A stretch of 12,223 bases of DNA, from NCBI GenBank assembly GCA_039030915.1, contig JBCCDG010000124.1, positions 1 through 12,223 of the forward strand, given 5' to 3'. Every line of letters begins with the position of its first letter. Position 1 is the stretch's first letter. Source of the stretch: Thermohalobaculum sp039030915. Lineage in GTDB: Bacteria; Pseudomonadota; Alphaproteobacteria; Rhodobacterales; Rhodobacteraceae. Of the stretch, positions 6,744 through 12,223 are shown in pieces. Both the position numbers and the translations under genes were made by a program. The notes under the pieces are model-generated. The model saw nothing but the letters and a program-made list of their open reading frames with translations, had not been told where the DNA came from and did no database searches.

Positions 6744-8138
6744 CTACCCCAGGGCGGCGGCTTTAGCCTCCGCTCGGGCGGCTGCGGCGGCATCGGTGTC
6801 GCCGCGGGCTTCGAGAGCGTCGGCATAGCGCTGCCAGCCCCAGACCCCGCCGGGCCGTTCCGCCACGCGCTCGGCGAGCATCGCTGCCGCAGCGCCAGTC
6901 TCGCCGGCGCGCATGGCCGCGTCGATGAGCAGCATCTCGAAGACATCGCGCTGTGCATGGCTGCCGCCGATGGGGTCGAGCGCGTAGCGAATGGGGTTGA
7001 GCCGATCATAGGCGGCGCGCGCCCGGCCGCCCCGCATGTCCGCAAGCGCCCGCGCGATGGCGAGGCCGACGCGGGCGACAACCTTCCCTTGGGTCGTCGG
7101 CTTCTCCGCCCAGGCCGTGAGATGCTCCATCAACGCCGTGACATCCGCATCGCCCCCCGCGCTGACGAGCGCCATCATATAGTGGAGCGAGACGAAGATG
7201 AGCTCCTCGTCGCCATGCCGCTTCGCCGCGACCTCGGCGAGCTTCTGCCAGCGGTCGCCCACATCGGTGCCGAAGAGCTCGAGCCGCCAGAGCATCGAGG
7301 TAGCGTTCAGCATGTCGAGATAGAAGCCGCTATCGGGCTCCGCGCCAAACTCGGCGTCGTACAGCGCCAGCACCTCGTCCGTCCGGCCTTTCTCGAGCAA
7401 ATAGAGCCCGCGGTGCCAGTGCAGGTGGTAGCGGAAGTTGTTAACCTGGCTCCACTGGTCCTCGATGGCGCCGGTGAAGGCGAGGCCCTCGGCGTCGCGG
7501 CCGGTCATCTCCATGGCATGGGCGACGGCGTGGACGGACCAGGCATCGGCTGGGTTCTCGTCGACCGCGATCTTGCCGTGGCGCTCGGCACGGGCGTAGT
7601 CGCCCGCCTCCTCGAGCCCGAAGGCGTACATGCCCTGCACGAAGCCATGGAAGCGGTGACCCTTCGGGTAGGCGCGCACGACGCGGGCGATACCGTCGCG
7701 GAGCCGGCGGCCGTTGCCCGAATAGAAGTCGATGAAATGGGTGAGACGGAGCGCCATCGCATCATTTGGCTGAGTGTGGAGGATCTGGCCCCAGATCGTT
7801 GCGGCGTCCTCCATCTGGTTGTCGGCCCAGGCGGAGAGCGCGCGCGCATGGAGCGCTTCGCGGGGATTGAGCCGGCCATCGGCGGCCAGGCCGGCCAACT
7901 TGTCCGCCATCTTGCGAACGGTGGGCGCTGTCTCCGAAGTGCCGACCATCTTCGTAAGATAGCCCCGCGCGGCGATGGCCATGGGCATCTCCGGATCGTC
8001 GGCAATCAGGGCCTTCACCTTGTCGCCCGTGTCGCGCTGGAAGCCGACGAAGGCGCGGACGATGCCGTCATACGCCTCCAGGCTTTCGGGCCGGGACGCG
8101 CTGAAGGCGAGCCCGTCGGTATCGGCGAAGGTCTGCAT
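6744..8138 (-). CDS. TTC38-like tetratricopeptide repeat protein
   Basis: A 464-residue soluble protein made of helical TPR-type repeats. It resembles the tetratricopeptide repeat 38 (TTC38 / StaR-like) family. The most telling segment is the central AWSVHAVAHAMEMTGRDAEG, followed by NNFRYHLHWHRGLYLLEKGRTD and the ALYDAEFG stretch, a family pattern that includes several conserved His residues. Length suits the family (about 450-470). Its biochemical role is not established; such repeats normally bind protein partners, though the conserved His residues hint at something more specific. The ATG at 8138 has GGGAGA about 9 nt upstream; an in-frame TTG at 8159 is less likely. It lies 165 bp downstream of the FAD protein gene on the same strand, too far to assume one operon. 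It is convergent with the small gene ending at 6632. Confidence 0.82.
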   Translation of the reverse strand: MQTFADTDGLAFSASRPESLEAYDGIVRAFVGFQRDTGDKVKALIADDPEMPMAIAARGYLTKMVGTSETAPTVRKMADKLAGLAADGRLNPREALHARALSAWADNQMEDAATIWGQILHTQPNDAMALRLTHFIDFYSGNGRRLRDGIARVVRAYPKGHRFHGFVQGMYAFGLEEAGDYARAERHGKIAVDENPADAWSVHAVAHAMEMTGRDAEGLAFTGAIEDQWSQVNNFRYHLHWHRGLYLLEKGRTDEVLALYDAEFGAEPDSGFYLDMLNATSMLWRLELFGTDVGDRWQKLAEVAAKRHGDEELIFVSLHYMMALVSAGGDADVTALMEHLTAWAEKPTTQGKVVARVGLAIARALADMRGGRARAAYDRLNPIRYALDPIGGSHAQRDVFEMLLIDAAMRAGETGAAAAMLAERVAERPGGVWGWQRYADALEARGDTDAAAAARAEAKAAALG

Positions 8139-8303
8139 CGTTTCAGTCTCCCGTCCCAAACTGCGGAGGAGACTAAGGTGGCGCAGGGTGGGGCGTCGAG
8201 ACCCGGCGCTGCGGGAACGCGGGTCGTCGGGATGCTCTCATCGCCGCGGCCAGAGGGGCCCGCGACGCCTCGCCCACCCGCCGACCCCGGAAGAAGGGGC
8301 GCC

Positions 8304-9269
8304 TCAGCCGAGCGTATCGCTCACGCGTGCGGCCAGGGAGCGGCCGGAGCGGAAGGCGTGCTCGACCGTATCGCCGAGGCACCAGTCTCCGCAAAGGCCG
8401 AGGCGGCGCTCGGCATGCCAGAGGCAGGGTTGGCCGAGAGGGCGGGTCGTGAGCCCGTAGCGCCAGCGATGGCCTGCGCGATAGGTCTCGGGCGGAAGGG
8501 GGCCCGCGCCTTCGGCAAAGGCGGCGATCAGGCGCTCGGCAATGGCATCCTTGTCCTCGTCGACATGTGCCGCGCTCCAGTCTGCGTCCGCGTGGAGTAC
8601 CCAGCGGTCGTCGCCGCTCGCCCGGCCGGGCTTGTCGTTTTCGCGGAGGGCCTTTTCGATCGGCGGCGCGAGGCTGTCGGGGGTTGCGACCGGGGACATG
8701 AATGCGACCATCGCGGTGAGGCGCGGCGCCATTGCGACCATGTTGAACGCGGGCTCTGCAATCCCGGCGGTACCGAGGAGCCGGGCGGCCTGGGGGGCGG
8801 GGATCGCTAGGAGGAGGATGTCGGCGGCCGCGTCGTCCTGCCCGAGGGAAAGGCGCCAACCTCCTTGCGGTGTCGACGAGAGGGCGGTGACCTCGCTGCG
8901 CCGGGCAATCCGGTCTTCGCTGAGGCCGGCATCGCTGGTGAGGAACGCGCGGACGGTGCCGCTGGCGCCGGGCAGGCCGGTGTGGGCGGGGCCCCGGGTT
9001 CGGGTCAGGAGCGACGCCGCGCCATCGTGCCAGGGCGCCGCCTGTTCGCCCTCGGCCGCCGAGGCAAGAAGGGCGGCGAATGCGGGGTCGCCGGCGGTGA
9101 AGCCCGGGGCGCCATGATCGAAGCCGCCCGCAGCGCTCCGCCTCGTTGCGAGGCGACCGCCGAGGCCGCCGCTCTTCTCGTAGATGCGCACGGCATGTCC
9201 CGCGCCGGTCAGCGCCTCGGCCGCGGCGAGACCCGCCATACCCGCCCCGACGATCGCGATCTCCGCCAT
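8304..9269 (-). CDS. Renalase-like FAD-dependent oxidoreductase (amine oxidase fold)
   Basis: A 321-residue flavoprotein. The N terminus is a dinucleotide-binding beta-alpha-beta unit: GAGMAG (8-13), with Glu31 after RIY positioned for the FAD ribose. GGLGGRLATRR (34-44) is the second FAD motif of the amine oxidase/protoporphyrinogen oxidase superfamily. DHGAPGF (51-57) and the C-terminal HRWRYG and LCGDWCLGDTVEHAFRSG segments match the renalase-like COG3380 group. Renalase itself oxidises isomeric dihydro-NAD(P) species, but the bacterial relatives vary and the substrate here is unknown. No signal peptide is seen, so it is cytosolic. The ATG at 9269 has AGGGGG a few nucleotides upstream. The gene is divergent from tRNA-Trp across 175 bp. 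Confidence 0.82.
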   Translation of the reverse strand: MAEIAIVGAGMAGLAAAEALTGAGHAVRIYEKSGGLGGRLATRRSAAGGFDHGAPGFTAGDPAFAALLASAAEGEQAAPWHDGAASLLTRTRGPAHTGLPGASGTVRAFLTSDAGLSEDRIARRSEVTALSSTPQGGWRLSLGQDDAAADILLLAIPAPQAARLLGTAGIAEPAFNMVAMAPRLTAMVAFMSPVATPDSLAPPIEKALRENDKPGRASGDDRWVLHADADWSAAHVDEDKDAIAERLIAAFAEGAGPLPPETYRAGHRWRYGLTTRPLGQPCLWHAERRLGLCGDWCLGDTVEHAFRSGRSLAARVSDTLG

Positions 9270-9400
9270 GCTGCCCCCTGCGCTGCTGCGGGCGAGGTAG
9301 CGGCGAGGCCGGTGGGGGCAACGGGCAATCCGTTAGGCAGGACGAGCCGACATGCCTTTCGTCATGCCCGCAGATGGGCGCCACGCCGGGGGCTGGGGTC

Positions 9401-9429
9401 TTGCGAAGACGTCTCTTTCGGCGTACCTC
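9401..9429 (+). promoter_or_regulatory. Candidate tRNA-Trp promoter
   Basis: TTGCGA (9401-9406) is followed after exactly 17 bp by TACCTC (9424-9429), and the mature tRNA starts 15 bp later. The -35 matches TTGACA at four of six positions but the -10 is poor. The position is right for a stable-RNA promoter and no better pair is seen in the 175 bp between the FAD gene and the tRNA. The same promoter could also supply secE. Confidence 0.35.
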
Positions 9430-9444
9430 GCGCGGCACGGCCCT

Positions 9445-9520
9445 AGGGGTATAGCTCAGTTGGTAGAGCGTCGGTCTCCAAAACCGAATGTCGGGGGTTC
9501 GAGTCCCTCTGCCCCTGCCA
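9445..9520 (+). tRNA. trnW: tRNA-Trp (CCA anticodon)
   Basis: The complete cloverleaf is 76 nt including an encoded 3' CCA. The acceptor stem AGGGGTA/TGCCCCT has 7 pairs with one G-U. The D arm is GCTC/GAGC. The anticodon stem TCGGT/ACCGA encloses the loop CTCCAAA with anticodon CCA at 9478-9480, which reads UGG. The variable loop is ATGTC and the T arm is GGGGG/CCCTC around TTCGAGT. The discriminator base is G. It lies 46 bp upstream of secE, an arrangement common in alphaproteobacteria, which suggests co-transcription and processing of the 3' end. Confidence 0.98.
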
Positions 9521-9566
9521 GCCGGCCCGGCGCCATGCTCGGGTACTGCAAGGAAGGACACACGCG

Positions 9567-9752
9567 ATGAAGAACCCGGTGCAGTTCGTCAACGAAGTGC
9601 GGGCCGAGGGTGCCAAGGTGGTGTGGCCGACGCGCCGCGAGGCGGGGCTGACGACGGCGATGGTGTTTGTCATGGCCACGATCGTCGCCATCTTCTTCTT
9701 CTTCGTGGATCAGATCCTTTCGGTCCTCGTGGACATCCTGCTGAGCCTCTGA
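9567..9752 (+). CDS. secE: Protein translocase subunit SecE
   Basis: A 61-residue short-form SecE, the small membrane subunit that stabilises SecY in the general secretion channel. The N-terminal amphipathic segment (1-24) contains VRAEGAKVVWPTRREA, the conserved cytosolic hinge region with the usual W-P-[ST]-R. A single transmembrane helix follows (about 29-55, including VFVMATIVAIFFFFVDQIL). This single-helix form is normal outside enteric bacteria. AAGGAAGGA lies 8 nt before the ATG. It lies between tRNA-Trp and nusG, the conserved bacterial position. Confidence 0.96.
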   Translation: MKNPVQFVNEVRAEGAKVVWPTRREAGLTTAMVFVMATIVAIFFFFVDQILSVLVDILLSL

Positions 9753-9858
9753 CGCGGCCTGCCCCGAAGAGTTGCAATTTGCGCTGCGGCAGGGGTTGCC
9801 AGACGGGGCCCTGGCCGCTAACCACCACGCCTCTTGGCACGCACCAATCTTTCGATTC

Positions 9859-9886
9859 GCCGCAGTCCCCGTAAGGACGCTGCGGC
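9859..9886 (+). repeat. Hairpin in the secE-nusG gap
   Basis: GCCGCAG (9859-9865) pairs with CTGCGGC (9880-9886), extended by TCC/GGA after a 2-nt bulge, around a CCGTAA loop. No T tract follows, so it is unlikely to be an intrinsic terminator. The secE-nusG gap is 217 bp, long for genes that are often closely spaced, and this hairpin is its clearest structure. It could mark an mRNA processing point or a partial attenuator. Confidence 0.4.
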
Positions 9887-9930
9887 AGCGGGCGTTGGGA
9901 TGGCGGGCCTGAGGGATTGAGCGGGGACGG

Positions 9931-9959
9931 CGGCCGGGAGATCCGGCGCGGCCGGGAGA
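9931..9959 (+). repeat. Duplicated Shine-Dalgarno-like repeat before nusG
   Basis: The 11-mer CGGCCGGGAGA occurs at 9931-9941 and again at 9949-9959, an 18-nt period. Each copy contains GGGAG. The second copy ends 10 nt before the nusG ATG and is the probable ribosome binding site; the first is too far upstream to be used directly and could act as a ribosome standby or decoy site. Confidence 0.4.
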
Positions 9960-9969
9960 CGGACGGGCG

Positions 9970-10503
9970 ATGACTGCGCGCTGGTATTCGGTTCACGTGC
10001 TCTCGAACTTCGAGAAGAAGGTGGCGGAGTCGATCCGCGAGGGCGCCGCTCAGCACGGGCTCGAGGAGGAAATCCTTGAGGTAATGGTGCCGACCGAGGA
10101 AGTGACCGAAATCCGCCGCGGTCAGAAGGTGAATGTGGAGCGCCGCTTCATGCCGGGCTACGTGCTCGTCAAGATGGAGATGACGGACCGCGCCTATCAC
10201 CTCATCAAGAACACGCAGCGCGTGACGGGGTTCCTTGGGCCGCAGGGCAGGCCGACGCCTCTCCGCGAGGCGGAAGTGAACAGGATCCTCAATCAGGTCG
10301 AAGAGGGTGTGGAGCGTCCGCGTCCAGCGATCACCTTCGAGGTGGGCGAGCAGGTCAATGTCACGGACGGACCTTTCGAGAGCTTTACCGGCCTGGTCGA
10401 GGATGTGGATGAGGAGAACGCGCGCCTGAAGGTGACGGTCTCCATCTTCGGCCGGGCGACGCCGGTCGAGCTCGAGTATTCGCAGGTAGCAAAGGCCACC
10501 TGA
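9970..10503 (+). CDS. nusG: Transcription termination/antitermination factor NusG
   Basis: A 177-residue NusG of normal length. The N-terminal NGN domain starts RWYSVHVLSNFEKKVAESI (residues 4-22), carries VPTEEVTEIRRGQK and RRFMPGYVLVKMEM, and binds RNA polymerase to suppress pausing. The C-terminal KOW domain contains VTDGPFESFTGLVEDVDEE and ends VELEYSQVAKAT; in the family it contacts Rho or ribosomal protein uS10, linking transcription to termination or translation. The ATG at 9970 has GGGAG at 9954-9958. It lies 217 bp after secE and 109 bp before rplK, in the standard order. Confidence 0.97.
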   Translation: MTARWYSVHVLSNFEKKVAESIREGAAQHGLEEEILEVMVPTEEVTEIRRGQKVNVERRFMPGYVLVKMEMTDRAYHLIKNTQRVTGFLGPQGRPTPLREAEVNRILNQVEEGVERPRPAITFEVGEQVNVTDGPFESFTGLVEDVDEENARLKVTVSIFGRATPVELEYSQVAKAT

Positions 10504-10514
10504 CGGTTGTCAGC

Positions 10515-10556
10515 GGTGGGAGGCGAGGACGGCGCGCCGTCCGGACCGGACCACCC
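10515..10556 (+). repeat. Palindromic hairpin between nusG and rplK
   Basis: GGACGGCGCGCCGTCC (10527-10542) is a perfect 16-bp palindrome. It is enclosed by GGTGG (10515-10519) and CCACC (10551-10555), which can pair outside it, and is followed by CTTTC. The hairpin lies 11 bp after the nusG stop. It may be a weak terminator or attenuator that separates nusG from the ribosomal protein genes, or a leader for rplK. The T run is too short for a confident terminator. Confidence 0.45.
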
Positions 10557-10612
10557 TTTCGTGAACCGGTGTCCACGCGTGGGCGCCATGGGAAAGTGAG
10601 AGAGGACGAGAG

Positions 10613-11038
10613 ATGGCGAAGAAGGTCATCGGCTCGCTGAAGCTCCAGGTGCCGGCCGGCAAGGCGAACCCCTCGCCCCCGATCGGCCCGGCGCTCGGCC
10701 AGCGCGGCATCAATATCATGGGCTTCTGCAAGGAGTTCAACGCGAAGACGCAGGAGATCGAGCCGGGTGCGCCGTGCCCGACGATCATCACCTACTATGC
10801 GGACAAGAGCTTCACCTTCGAGATCAAGACGCCGCCAGCGTCGTTCTTGCTGAAGAAGGCGGCAAAGCTGAAGTCCGGTGCGAAGCTTACGGGTCGCGAG
10901 ACGGTGGGCAGCGTGAGCCTCAAGCAGGTTCGCGAGATTGCCGAGCTCAAGATGAAGGACCTGAACGCGAACTCTATCGAGGGCGCGATGCAGATCATCG
11001 TCGGCTCCGCGAAGTCCATGGGCATCGAGGTGAAGTGA
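10613..11038 (+). CDS. rplK: 50S ribosomal protein L11 (uL11)
   Basis: A 141-residue L11, full length. The N-terminal domain has the conserved KLQVPAGKANPSPPIGPALG (10-29), whose proline-rich face meets release factors and RelA, followed by GINIMGFCKEFNAKT. The C-terminal RNA-binding domain has KTPPASFLLKKAA, which binds the 23S GTPase-centre RNA. AGAGGA ends 6 nt before the ATG. Its stop codon TGA overlaps the rplA start by one base (TGATG), so the two genes are translationally coupled, as expected because L1 represses this operon in bacteria. Confidence 0.98.
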   Translation: MAKKVIGSLKLQVPAGKANPSPPIGPALGQRGINIMGFCKEFNAKTQEIEPGAPCPTIITYYADKSFTFEIKTPPASFLLKKAAKLKSGAKLTGRETVGSVSLKQVREIAELKMKDLNANSIEGAMQIIVGSAKSMGIEVK

Positions 11039-11751
11039 TGGCAAAGCTTCCGAAGCGCAAGGCGGCCATCCGCGAGGCCACTCAGGGCAAGGGTCCTCTC
11101 TCGATCGAGGAGGCCGTCAGCCTGATCAAGGCGAACGCGACCGCGAAGTTCGATGAGACGGTCGAGGTCAGCATGAACCTCGGCGTCGATCCGCGCCATG
11201 CCGACCAGATGGTTCGTGGCTCGGTCAATCTGCCGAACGGCACCGGCAAGAGCGTCCGCGTTGCCGTCTTTGCCCGCGGCCCGAAGGCCGACGAGGCAAC
11301 GGAGGCGGGCGCCGACGTCGTGGGTGCTGAGGATCTCATGGAAACGGTGCAGGGCGGCACGATCGATTTCGATCGCTGCATCGCGACCCCGGACATGATG
11401 CCGATCGTCGGTCGTCTGGGTAAGGTGCTGGGCCCGCGCGGCCTGATGCCGAACCCGAAGATCGGCACGGTGACGATGGATGTGGCGAAGGCCGTGCAGG
11501 ACGCGAAAGGCGGCCAAGTCACGTTTCGCGTCGAGAAGGCGGGTATTATCCATGCCGGCGTCGGCAAGGCGTCGTTCGAAGAAGCGAAGCTCACAGAGAA
11601 CATCCGCGCCTTCATCGATGCGGTGAACCGGGCGAAGCCGACGGGCGCCAAGGGCACCTACATCAGGAAGGTGTCGCTGAGCTCGACGATGGGACCCGGG
11701 ATCGCCTTGACGAATGACAGCCTCTCGGCGTCTGCGGAGGCGGCGGAGTAA
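11038..11751 (+). CDS. rplA: 50S ribosomal protein L1 (uL1)
   Basis: A 237-residue L1, which binds the 23S stalk region at the E site and in other bacteria also represses its own rplK-rplA mRNA. Conserved stretches include FDETVEVSMNLGVDPRHADQ, VRGSVNLPNGTGKSVRVAVF, DMMPIVGRLGKVLGPRGLMP followed by NPKIGTVT, and GTYIRKVSLSSTMGPGI near the C terminus. The ATG shares its A with the last base of the rplK stop, and no strong separate ribosome site is seen, so translation probably depends on the upstream gene. The same frame stays open back into rplK, but that extension is only a shadow of L11. Confidence 0.98.
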   Translation: MAKLPKRKAAIREATQGKGPLSIEEAVSLIKANATAKFDETVEVSMNLGVDPRHADQMVRGSVNLPNGTGKSVRVAVFARGPKADEATEAGADVVGAEDLMETVQGGTIDFDRCIATPDMMPIVGRLGKVLGPRGLMPNPKIGTVTMDVAKAVQDAKGGQVTFRVEKAGIIHAGVGKASFEEAKLTENIRAFIDAVNRAKPTGAKGTYIRKVSLSSTMGPGIALTNDSLSASAEAAE

Positions 11752-12038
11752 GGCTCAGAGTGGGGTAGAGCACCACCTGCCGAAATCCCCGGCCTTGCGT
11801 CGGGGCGGCCACGCCGAGAGGGGTGGCACCTGTCCGAGACGGTGGGCGGCGCGCGAGCGCGGAAGTCCTGCCATAGACGGGGAACGATGGGATCTGCCGG
11901 AGCGGCGCTCGGGCGGTCTTGGTCGGGACCCCGGACGGGACCCGAAGAGCGCTTCGCCCTGAAGTGCGACCGAGAGGGGGGCGGAGCGGACGAGAGCCGG
12001 CGGGGGCAGGCGCCTTCCGCCAACCTGTGGAGAAGACT
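11752..12038 (+). promoter_or_regulatory. rplJ (L10) autoregulatory leader region
   Basis: The 287-bp gap between rplA and rplJ has no gene. Its core folds as an L10-leader-like structure. CCTGTC (11829-11834) pairs with GACGGG (11876-11881). Inside it GGTGGG (11841-11846) pairs with CCTGCC (11867-11872) using two G-U pairs. An asymmetric, purine-rich internal loop (CGG against GAAGT) then leads to the tip hairpin CGCG-CGAG-CGCG (11850-11861). In bacteria the L10-(L12)4 complex binds such a leader to repress rplJ-rplL. Downstream are the direct repeat CGGGACCC (11924-11931 and 11936-11943) and the hairpin GCGCTTC/GAAGTGC (11949-11967). A separate promoter in the first 75 bp is likely but not identifiable. 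Confidence 0.6.
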
Positions 12039-12223
12039 GTGGATAGAGCCCAAAAAGCACAGACGGTCGACGAACTCGGCCGGATCTTTGCGGACTCTGG
12101 CGTCGTGGTGATCGCTCACTACGCCGGCCTCACGGTCGCGCAGATGCAGGATTTCCGTGCCCAGATGCGTGAAGCTGGGGGCGGGGTCCGTGTCGCCAAG
12201 AACAGGCTCGCCAAGATCGCCCT
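12039..12223 (+). CDS. rplJ: 50S ribosomal protein L10 (uL10), 5' part
   Basis: The first 61 codons of L10 are present and the gene runs off the window. The protein starts (M)DRAQKAQTVDELGRIFADSG and continues VVVIAHYAGLTVAQMQDFR and GGGVRVAKNRLAKIA, the conserved 23S-binding N-terminal domain; the rest of L10 anchors the L7/L12 stalk dimers. The GTG at 12039 is chosen because the DRAQK start is typical of Rhodobacterales L10 and GGAG (12029-12032) lies 6 nt upstream. A second in-frame GTG at 12027 would add four residues and bury that site inside the gene. The structured leader upstream suggests autoregulation. Confidence 0.95.
   Translation, partial: MDRAQKAQTVDELGRIFADSGVVVIAHYAGLTVAQMQDFRAQMREAGGGVRVAKNRLAKIA

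Noticed and set aside
6957..8810. A 617-codon plus-strand open frame across the TPR and FAD genes
   Set aside because: It is antisense to two recognisable proteins and spans the gap between them; it shows no domain character.
9796..9824. TTGCCA-17-TAACCA as a nusG promoter
   Set aside because: The -10 matches the consensus at only two positions, so it cannot be separated from chance.
10774..11037. N-terminal extension of the rplA frame back into rplK
   Set aside because: L1 begins at MAKLPKRK at 11038; the upstream part is an out-of-frame reading of L11.

Overview
The window is high-GC alphaproteobacterial chromosome, most likely from a marine or Roseobacter-type member of the Rhodobacterales. 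This rests on the gene order tRNA-Trp, secE, nusG, rplK, rplA, rplJ, on the character of the ribosomal proteins, on a DMSP lyase of the DddP family, and on a perfect CtrA box. It shows no insertion sequence, prophage, CRISPR array or rRNA.

Left part (1-1595). Two AT-richer gene-free stretches flank one minus-strand gene (403-1254). It encodes an exported protein with two tandem four-helix units resembling the PilJ (type IV pili MCP N-terminal) sensor domain. A perfect TTAA-N7-TTAAC CtrA box lies about 120 bp upstream of its start, and a terminator-like hairpin lies downstream. Positions 75-280 hold a consensus -10 between palindromes and then a terminator-like hairpin, a possible small RNA.

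Middle part (1596-9269). dddP (minus) encodes the metal-dependent DMSP lyase with all expected ligands. Divergent from it across 247 bp is a cytosolic PAS-like/degenerate GGDEF/intact EAL protein, a probable c-di-GMP phosphodiesterase. Next come a Delta1-piperideine-2-carboxylate reductase-type enzyme of the malate/L-lactate dehydrogenase family (minus), a short unrecognised protein (plus), a TTC38-like TPR protein (minus) and a renalase-like FAD amine oxidase-fold protein (minus). These are mostly separate metabolic or accessory units with alternating orientation, not one operon.

Right part (9270-12223). This is the conserved plus-strand transcription/translation block. tRNA-Trp (CCA encoded) lies 46 bp before secE. 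nusG, rplK and rplA follow, and the rplA start overlaps the rplK stop. A 287-bp gap carries a structured rplJ (L10) autoregulatory leader, and the window ends inside rplJ. The gaps before nusG, rplK and rplJ hold hairpins or repeats that may set expression levels.

No clearly unprecedented system is visible. The most interesting unexplained signal is the CtrA-box/PilJ-like gene beside a DMSP lyase and an EAL protein. It could reflect lifestyle-switch control, but that link is inference.
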